NCBI GenBank assembly: GCA_964058805.1
Contig: CAXKVV010000121.1
Location: forward strand, 31,750 to 95,749
Length of the DNA stretch: 64,000 bases
From: Schoenoplectus triqueter
Lineage: Eukaryota; Streptophyta; Magnoliopsida; Poales; Cyperaceae
Reading direction: 5' to 3'
The position numbers and the translations under genes are program-made. Of this stretch, positions 55,472-64,000 are shown one piece after another. The notes below the pieces were generated by a model. The model saw only the letters and a list, made by a program, of their open reading frames with translations. It was not told the DNA's origin and made no database searches. The stretch's first letter is position 1. Each line of letters opens with the position of its first letter.

Positions 55472-57774
55472 CCATGAAAAGACTAGCCAATCAGTTGCAT
55501 GTCCAGAATGTGTTAAACCATGATATTTAATTAAGTTATAAAGATAATTAAAATAATTTAAAATAAATTAATAATAAATAATTTAAACCAAAAATTAAGG
55601 GAATATATATATAATTAATTAAATAGATAAATAAATAGAGCTTAATATATATATATATATATATAATAGTAAAATAATAATTAAATTATTGTTTGATCAA
55701 TGACTTACGTAGATAAGAAGATGCATGGTCAATTTTTCAAGTAAATTATAAGAATTAAATTAAAAGATCTAAATAAAATAAAGATATAAATTTAAAGTTT
55801 AAATAAATAATGACTCAATCAAATTTGGAATATAAATAATCATGAAAGAGGTTGAGTATCGAATAACATACCCAAAGATCAAAGTAAAACTTTATGAAAT
55901 GGATATATCTAAATCAAAGATAAATGCAAGAAATATAATTAAAGTATTGAGCGTTATTAAAATATAAATTTCGAATTTAATAAAGGAACAAAAGATTCAA
56001 TTGAAATAAATTAGTATCATACCCACATAAAATAAAATAAATTAATTTTTAAAATTACGACTTAAGCTTCTTAAGAGACGGATATACTTTTGTGAGAATT
56101 TACTTTAACAATTGATTGGTTAAAAATTTTAGATGATCAAATTAATTAATTTAACTGGGATGTGAAGTCTTGACCCATTACGCTGAGACAACCCGCGATA
56201 AGCCTACACTTCGCTCTCCGATTGCGATTATTCCTTCAATCGCCAATCGGACCCAACCACATCGCCTCCTTGATCAAGTTAAATAGGTTGAAAGGTATAA
56301 GCAGGTTAAAAGTATAAATTGATTTATTGGCAAGTGCCGTAAATTAAAAAATATGCGCAACTAATAATTAATTAATACTTAAAGATAAATTTGGGAAATG
56401 ATTACATGATCTGCCTCGTTAAAAATAAAACGAATAGATACAATGGTTTCAGAGTCAGTCTATGATCCCAAACACTAAAATATCAACACAGTTAATAAAA
56501 TAACAACGTTTAATTTAAATTAAGTTCAATTTAGTTGAGATTTCCTAATTTCATTCACTTCTATAAATATAAATTATAAATTATAAAAATAATACTAATA
56601 TATATAAAATAAAACATAATTAAAGAATATATTATAAATAATTAAGATTTATAAAATAATAATTAAAATATAATAATAATTTATATTATAAAATATATAT
56701 TAATTAATTTCTCTATTTTTAATTAATAAGAATAATACTAAATATATTAAATATAAAATATTATATATTAATCAATTTCTCTATTTCTAAATAATTAATT
56801 ATCCTAATTATAAATTTAATTTAATTAGGTGATAATAATTAGTTAACTTCATTAATCAAAATAAAATTTAAATCAATTACATTAAATCAAAATAATATAT
56901 AATCTTAAAATATGAACTTAAATAATAATAATTTCAATTGAGGGTCCTATATACCTTAACCTAACCAGACCAAGCGTAAATAGGACTCATGAATTTAATT
57001 ATTTTTGGACTACGTAGGCTCTCAGAAGTGTCCCGAAGAGCCGGCAAATTGAATGCGCTCAAAACGTGACAACTGACAAGATCGTGGGCCCATCAAAGAT
57101 CGAGCAGCTGAACGTTACCAGCCTTGCCGAAATATTCATGTACGGATTCTTGAGACTTGTTTTTCTTTCTTCAGAAATAAGAACCCAAACCGAAAATAAA
57201 ATTATTTTTAAAAATAATTGAATTACGGTATTTTCTTATCAAATTTGATTAGGGACCCAAATTTGAACTATAATATGAATCCGATAAATTGACCAATATT
57301 TTTTGGGCCAACCCGCATTTACATGTCGTATCATGTCATTTGCATTTAGACAGGATATGAGTAGATTAGAATTTTAAATTTTAAATTATAGATAATAATT
57401 ATTAGGTTGATATTATTAATATCACTAATTATTAATTAAGTTAGGTAATTAATCATGCATTAAATGCATGAGACTACTAAGAGGCGGGCCGAGTGATCTT
57501 AGTCGGAAGTTGTTTTGTATAATCAGACCTACGGGTTACATTCCCCTTGGTTTATATATACACTACGCACCTTTACTTGTCGGTTATCCACCGACCCTGT
57601 CATTTGGCGGGTTCGGCCTTGCCAAAGTATTTTTCTTTTGATCAATATTATATTTTTACTATTCTTAATATGATTAAGATTTTTAATCCAAATTTGAGCG
57701 TTTAGGATACCATATCTTTCAGTGTTTAGTATGGGCGGGCATATCTGAGTCTGAATTCTACTCCATTTTGTCGT

Positions 57775-58090
57775 TTCTCGGGATGCGGTCCTCTGGTCCC
57801 TGGTTGGTACAGTGTAGGCTCCCATTCAGAATGCGATCCTCTGGCCCATGGTTGGTATAGTGTAGGCTTTCATTTGTATCATATTTCATTTTGTCACTTC
57901 TCGGGATGCGGTCCTCTGGCCCCTAGTTGGTACAGTGTAGGCTTTCATCTATGTTATATTTTGTTTGGTCATTTCTCAGGATGGGGTCCTCTAGCCCCTA
58001 GTTGGTACATTGTAGGCTCTCATTCGGGATGCAGTCATCTGGCCCCTGGTTGGTATAGTGTAGGCTCTCATTTATATTATATTTTATTTT
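57775..58090. repeat. Tandem repeats inside LTR-2
   Basis: Five or six GGGATGCGGTCCTCTGGCCCC...TTGGTACAGTGTAGGCT units of alternating long and short type, equivalent to 34110-34375. The encoded CGPLAPSWYSVGS repeats are incidental. Confidence 0.8.
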
Positions 58091-58964
58091 ATCATTACAC
58101 GGGTAGTTATCTCCTTTTGACGATATGATGACTGAAAGTATAACTTTTTAATCCCTTTTGTCTTATTATATTACTATTATTCTGTGAGGCGAATCATCAG
58201 ATTCAGAATACCGAGTACATGCTTTTAGCCGTCACTCTCCTAGGGCGTTATCGCCCCGGGAGGCCAAATTTTCCTAAGGTATTCAGGGCATTTACACCCG
58301 CTTACTCGAAAATCCTAAGTTTGTAAGTTGGACCCGAATACGTGCCCGCTTAGGTAAGTCACAAGTCCAGGGCCTGATCACGTGCCCGCTTGTGGATGGA
58401 CTGATGATCTGCAATTGGGTTATATATATATGGGTGCTTCAATCTCATAATTTATATATCTATATTTATATGTATATATATTATATTACTATCCATAGAT
58501 TTTATATTTCGAGTTTCTTTGTCATTGCATGTCATCGCATCATAACGAATTTTTAAAGAGATGCATTAAATTATAAATTTACTTATAAATAGATAAGTAC
58601 TGCATTTAGAAAGTTGGTATCCGTATTTGGGTTCAGTCTAGGAAAAAAGATCAAATCTTAAGGCTGGATCTAAATTTGTACTGAGTAATTTTTAAAATTA
58701 CTCACGTTTCCACAGTGGTTGTGGGATCCAGATACATAGGTGTGGGATTTATTTTGCTGAGAGAGTACTAGGTGCAGTCCTGCGTAGTGACAGAGATGTT
58801 TCGCCGCATCTGCATGTGAGCAGGGTAGTTGATTAGGACCCATTGCTTTTTATGTTTATTTCTTTCTTTTAGGGTTTTTATTTGAGAGATTTTGCTGCCC
58901 ATTCCGATGGAGCTAGCCCCGCCGATGCAGGCGTTGTATTCTATTTTGTTACTCTTTACTATAT

Positions 58965-58977
58965 ATTATTATTATTA

Positions 58978-59008
<31 letters not shown>
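58965..59008. repeat. (ATT)n microsatellite in LTR-2
   Basis: About 14 TAT/ATT units near the LTR end. LTR-1 has only a short version at the same place (near 35300). Confidence 0.85.
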
Positions 59009-59133
59009 TTGTTTACTCTATATTTGATTTATTTTATTCATTTAGCCTTCCGTACACACGTCTCATTGTGTGTACGTGGTAGGATTAATCACTCCTAATC
59101 CGATTTAATTATTCTAGGGTGTGATATAATGAG

Positions 59134-61730
59134 TGTTAAACCATAAAATTTAATTAAATAATAATAATAATAATTAAGAGGATAATTAAAATAATTGAAC
59201 ATAAATTAATAAATAACTTCAATTAACAATTAAGGATATATATATATATATATAATTAAATGAATCGATAAATAAAGCCGATAATAAAAGATAATGAATT
59301 TATCATTTACTGATGACTTACGTGTACAAGTAGACGCATACTCAAATTCTGAATAAATTAAAAGAATTTAATTAAGTAATAATAATAATTAAGAGGATAA
59401 TTAAAATAATTGAACATAAATTAATAAATAACTTCAATTAACAATTAAGGATATATATATATAATTAAATGAATCGATAAATAAAGCCGATAATAAAAGA
59501 TAATGAATTTATCATTTACTGATGACTTACGTGTACAAGTAGACGCATACTCAAATTCTGAATAAATTAAAAGAATTTAATTAGAAATCAAATACAAATA
59601 AAGTTAAATTTGGAATAAATAATTAAGTTGACGAGATCACAATGATGAAACAACTATAATCAATTCAATATTAACAACTAAATAAAATGCATAAAGACAT
59701 AAACAAAATAAAATGATAAGCAAATGATCAATAATAAGTAATAATAATAACACGCAAATAGATAGCCTAATTATATCAAACACGTGTGCAATTCTGTGCA
59801 TATACACTTAAATTAAAATAACATATCTTCGTAAGAAATAAGCTAATTATTAACCAACACCTTGCAATGCAAAAAAAATTAGAATTTCTAAAATTCCTTC
59901 AAGTTAATTATAAATTAAAAGAGTGATAAATAAATTGAAAGGACCATAAAATCATACAAGGAGTAATAAATCAAAATCAAAAATAGAATTCAATTCGCTA
60001 CACCAACCATCACGCCATATACGTTAGAGAAGAGCCCGAAAACCTTGGATTAATGTGTGTGCTCTCCGTAGCCTCCTGTGTGGCCAAGTGAGAAACCCGA
60101 CGGGTCATGAAAGAGGAGGCATGATGCTCACCACACAATAAAACACACCACCCAGATCATACCCGAACCCAATCACATATCACTACTAAAGTCAAAAGGG
60201 CCTCACCGTCTCTCTCTCCTGCGTTTTTCCACCACCCCACGTGCGTTATGTCTCTCACTGTCTCTCAGTCGTCCCCTTATTCTCTCATCTTTTATTTTTC
60301 TTCCGCTGACGACACAGAACTGCGCCCTTTTTGTTTTTCTCTTCCGCAAAGCCCATCTTTTTCTTCTCCCCGGCGATATCTAAAACGCCTCCCCTCTCCT
60401 CTTACTTCCCCTCTTCACTGCTTCGCCTATCCCTCACCCTCACAAGCACTTATTCACTTGAGAACTCTCTCAATCCCTCAACAAAGCTCACTGCGTGCTC
60501 TCGTCTCCTCAGCCGACGACTTACCCCTTCATGCTTCTGTCCTTTCGGCACCACAGTCGCCGCACCCAGTGACGGGTCTGACGCGCCTTCCGTCATCTAC
60601 ATCATTGTTGGCCAGAGCCAGCCCCAACTCGCCCTCTTGCTGTCTCGAGTCGAATCGGGTAACCTCCTTCCTTTTTATTTCTTTCCGGCCGTGTGGGTCG
60701 TGTACCGAGCTGAGCTCGTGCTTTGTCGTTCTTGTGCGATTTTGCCTGTTTGTTGCCTTTTTGCTTGAGAGATGATTACCGATTGCTTTCCTGATGTTTG
60801 ATTGGTGTTGGTTGATACTTGCTGATCTGAACTGTTATACTAGTAAACCTCTTTTTCCTTTGGGTTGCTGGGGTGATTTTGTGTTACGGTACCAGACCGA
60901 TACCAAAATATTCTTACCTTTTGTGCCTTGGTACACTGGTACCATTCGGTACCAATGAAGCGAGGCTGTTGCTCCCGTGCCCTTGCTCCCGTCTGTAGCA
61001 CGATAGTACCAATTTATCCCCTTTCATGTACTTCGTTGTTGCATTGATTCTATAGTTGCTATTCTGAATTGTTGCTTATGTTGTTGGCTTGAGCCACTGG
61101 GTTGTTGCTGTCTGGGTTTGTCAGATTTTGGGTTCTAGGATATCTGGTGCTTGTGTACAGTGCCGTGTATTGTTGTACCAGTGTGTTGTTCTGGTTTTAT
61201 CTTGTTGTTCTGATTTACATTTACTGTGGTGTCCTTGTGGCCAATTTGTTGTCTTAGCTGATACTATTTGCTCCTTGTATCAATTACTCGATGTTTGTGG
61301 TGTGATGTAAATTATTAGTCAATATTGCTACAAGTACCCCCTAGACTAAGAGCTAGTTGCTCTTTTTGAGTTCTGATGCGATACTGTTGAACTAATATTG
61401 TCCCGTGTGTTATGACCACCCTGTGCGATGTGATCCCTTCTATAGTACCCTTGGTACACCGGTATTAATAAATACCAGTGAGGCGAGGGTGTGTCACCTA
61501 GCCTATTTCGAACTGAGACTATTTGAATGCCAGAATAATTAAGGGGGGGCTAAAGTGAATAAAAAGCGGGATGAATTTTAAATCGAATTTAGACTTATGG
61601 GCCAAAGGTATAAGTGGGCTAAAAGTGTAATTAATTAATTATCGAGTGTCGTAAATAAAAAAATATGTGCAGCTAATAATTGATTAATACTTACAGTGAA
61701 ACATGGGAGATGATTATATGATCTGCCTTG
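59134..61730 (+). mobile_element. Truncated third LTR (LTR-3)
   Basis: It begins TGTTAAACCATAAAATTTAA 7 bp after LTR-2 ends. It contains the C/T-rich leader-like part (60200-60670, equivalent to 31320-31760), GGCCGTGTGGGTCGT near 60687, the TGGTACC..GGTACCA pairs near 60940 and 61450, and the AATTAATTA...CGTAAATAAAAAA block near 61640. Similarity stops near 61730, well before the LTR end, so it is truncated or broken by another insertion. ORFs at 60248-60775 are leader sequence, not genes. Confidence 0.7.
59150..59579. repeat. Near-identical 215-bp tandem duplication in LTR-3
   Basis: AATAATTAAGAGGATAATTA through CTGAATAAATTAAAAGAATT is present twice in a row with hardly any change except (TA)n length. 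Low divergence makes this a recent duplication. Confidence 0.85.
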
Positions 61731-62100
61731 TGCGACCCTTTTTCGCGCGCTCCGCACCGTCTTTGGCGATGAGATGCGGAAGAAGGACACGGAGATCCCT
61801 CCCAAGCGTGTATTTGTTTAACACCGGTTGATTCTACCGTTTAGACCAATTTGAATGCACATTTAGGGGTTTTTTTTAGTGATTGTGAGTTCTTATATAT
61901 TCCGATGGGCGCAAGCCCCCACCGTTAATTACCCTGGACTGTTAACCTCGAGGCACATCTGGATCTTTGAAAGGTAGAAGCAAATAATATAGTTAAATGA
62001 TAGTCAAGTGGTCATGTGCTTCGATGATTGGAATCACTGAAGCATCCTGGATTTACTAATAGGTCAGTCCAATGAGATGGAGTGGTAAAAAGATGAACTT
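61731..62100. other. Unassigned spacer after LTR-3
   Basis: Locally GC-rich (TTCGCGCGCTCCGCACC). No gene or matching repeat was recognised in this window. Confidence 0.3.
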
Positions 62101-62640
62101 ACTATAAATCAGTTCAATCTTTAACGTTCAAGAAGGTAATCTTATCAACGGATGAGATTGACCTTCGTAGAGGGATGAAAGGGGAGTCAACTACAGAACG
62201 ACTCGACCCTAGTTGACTCAGAAGATAAACCAACTACATAACGGTTTAAACTTCACTAGTCAACAACCAATCACACAAAATACAACTCGAAGCACTTAGC
62301 CGGTTGATCTTGAGGTTAGTGAATCAGGAGAAGGGTGGATTTGGCCCACGTTTTTCTTCTCACTGATCTTCTAGATCATGAATTCTAAACACTAACTTGA
62401 TTCATAAACCTAAGAACACAACTGCACACAAAGTCAAACATGAAGTACTAAGCCAGTTTAACATTGAGGCGTGTGTCAGTGAAGAAATCAACTACAGAAT
62501 GGTTCACATTCACTGTTTTGTGGATGAATCAACTACAGAACGATTCAATCTCATAATCTCGGGAGATGAATTAGAAGACAAACTTATCAATGGATGAGTT
62601 CAGCCTTACTAACTCAACTAGTCATGGATTACTTGTTCAT
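62100..62640. repeat. Degenerate repeats around CAACTACAGAACG
   Basis: The phrase TCAACTACAGAACG(A/G)(C/T)TC occurs four times with changes (62191, 62230, 62489, 62529). CTTATCAA(C/T)GGATGAG(A/T)T occurs twice (62141, 62581). The region is probably part of an uncharacterised repeat element. The 66-codon ORF at 62397-62597 lies across the repeats and is not called. Confidence 0.5.
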
Positions 62641-62929
62641 GACACCGAGTCATTAAGATGTCACTTCTTTCGGACATCGTAATGTTCTTCTTTCTTAAGG
62701 TTGACATATTTCTTCGTGTTGATGTCGCAGTCTTGATCATTCTTTAACGAGCGTCAAGATGTTTTTGTCCCGACTAATTATCCTGAATGTTGCATTACTT
62801 GTTCAAGATCACTGTATTACTTTTCACCCCTTTGTGAGCATGTTTAATCATCTCTAAAGTGTAGAAGGGTTATTATATTTTTATTGATTTTTAAGATAAT
62901 TCCTTTCATTATTATCTCAATTACAAAGA

Positions 62930-64000
62930 TAGATTTATCTTTTATCTTTGAACTCTATTTATTTCTGTAGAAGATTACTTACAAAAATAATAGAACATGG
63001 GTTAGCTATTATTCAGAATTTTTGTTTAGATTTTGGGATTTTATAATAGCTAAAGTAATAGAATTTTATTTTTATTATTTTTAAATTCTATTTATTTTTG
63101 TAAAAAGTTACTTACAAAAATAAAATATGAGTTAGCTATTTTTATTTTGATTTTTAGGATTTATAATAGCTAAAAGAATTATTATTGTTTTGTTCTATTT
63201 ATGATTTTATTTGAATCTTAGGCTTTTATTCTTATTACTTTTATTTTATTTATTACTTGTAGAAAAATAATAGAGAATGAATTTTATATTTTTATTTGAA
63301 TTTTAGAATTTTTAGAATAGGATTTTATTTTATTGCTTTTATTCTATTTATTACTTATAAAAGAAAAGTGATTTATTACTTGTTGAGAAATAATAGAAAA
63401 TGAATTTTATTTGAATTCTAGACTTTTAAAAGTGGGATTTTATTTTTATTTCATTTATTGAATTTTATAATTTTTAATTTTTAATCTTTTTATTACTTTT
63501 ATTTTATTTATTATTTGTAAAACAATAATAGAAAATGAATTTTGTGATTTTTATTTGAATTTGAAACTCTTTTTGAATAAGATTTTGTTTTATTATTATT
63601 ATTTTTATCATTTAGAATTTTAGAATTTTTATAATAGCTAAAAGAATGAAATTCATTATATTCTTTATTACAATCATTATTTTCTTTATTGAATTTTATT
63701 CACAAAAATATTAGGAATAATTTAATTCTTATTATATTTTTTATTAGTACTTTTAAACTGAAAATAATAATATCTATTCTATTATTATTATATTTTGTTT
63801 GAGTTTTAGATTTTTTTTATAATAACCAAAAGAATATAATTTGCTTTATTTTGGATTCTAAAATAAAATAAGGTATTTTTATTATTTATTATTATCATTT
63901 ATTTATTTTATTTTTATGAAAATATTTAAAATAATATTTAACTATTATTAATGAATTTTATTCTTATTTATTCTCTTTTTTTTTACTAAAGAATAAGATT
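62930..64000. repeat. AT-rich degenerate tandem array, open at the window edge
   Basis: Units of roughly 110-140 bp share TTTTATTTATTACTTGTA, AAAAATAATAGAAAATGAATTT and GAATTTTAGAATTTTTATAA phrases. A GTTAGCTATT phrase occurs only in the first two (63002, 63130). Few C or G residues are present. No coding potential. Confidence 0.6.

Larger units (their letters stand above)
55511..59126 (+). mobile_element. Solo LTR of the same family (LTR-2)
   Basis: It starts TGTTAAACCATGATATTTAA and ends GGGTGTGATA (CA changed to TA). Flanks are GAATG (55506-55510) and TAATG (59127-59131), a 4 of 5 match. It is about 970 bp shorter than LTR-1 because the C/T-rich part equivalent to roughly 31250-32450 is missing, while the third LTR keeps it. 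Shared landmarks are GTGCCCGCTTAGGTAAGTCACAAGTCC and GATGGAGCTAGCCCCGCC. No internal retrotransposon genes are present. Confidence 0.8.

Noticed and set aside
60248..60775. 175- and 145-codon ORFs in LTR-3
   Set aside because: Ser/Pro/Leu-rich overlapping frames of a CT-rich LTR leader, with no domain and no conservation with LTR-1.
61445..61490. GGTACACCGG...ACCAGTG palindromic pairs as a regulatory site
   Set aside because: They recur at the same places in LTR-1 (32070) and LTR-3, so they are LTR-internal features rather than a host site.

Overview
This is a stretch of AT-rich nuclear DNA from a flowering plant, most likely a eudicot. The plant origin is supported by spliced genes with GT-AG introns, half-size ABCG (WBC-type) transporter genes of the plant ABCG1/2/6/16/20 type, and remnants of plant CACTA, MULE, hAT, LINE and LTR elements. 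The species cannot be named from the sequence. No RNA genes, CRISPR arrays or bacterial features were seen.

Four apparently intact ABCG half-transporter genes are the only confident protein-coding genes, and all lie on the minus strand: A (2470-4933), B (12996-15376 or 15418), C (24650-27065) and D (45033-47578). Each has three exons with phase-0 junctions at the same two places. Exon 1 encodes most of the nucleotide-binding domain, exon 2 the H-loop and linker, and exon 3 the whole six-helix membrane domain. The predicted proteins are 672-686 residues and keep Walker A, Q-loop, signature, Walker B and H-loop motifs. Copies A, C and D have a TATA box at the same relative place. A, B and D share a short block around TTGATCAA further upstream. 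The paralogues are close to each other except in transmembrane helix 5, where about 13 residues differ strongly in every copy.

The array arose by segmental duplication. A downstream-flank module recurs next to A (about 300-2180), B (12240-12960) and D (43390-45020), and also as two orphans without a gene (9150-9740 and 53230-54110). Upstream flanks pair A with D and B with C.

Transposons fill the rest. From left to right: a copia protease remnant (430-1475); a hAT transposase remnant (6350-7440); a 1.1-kb ATT-type microsatellite (10550-11660); small inverted-repeat elements at 16566, 17460 and 21108 (the last with a perfect 8-bp target duplication); a MULE transposase remnant (22260-24230); long palindromic elements (28100-29199, 52282-52697); a 4.6-kb solo LTR with a perfect 5-bp duplication (30841-35430); a CACTA element (39122-41380); a long-TIR Pack-MULE-like element (43551-44626); a SINE-like insertion in intron 1 of D (46634-46772); a CACTA nested in a CACTA (49729-51413 inside 48174-51592), the inner one carrying a Ulp1-protease fragment; a LINE remnant (54100-54560); a second solo LTR (55511-59126); and a truncated third LTR (59134 to about 61730). 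The last 1.1 kb is AT-rich degenerate repeat running off the window.
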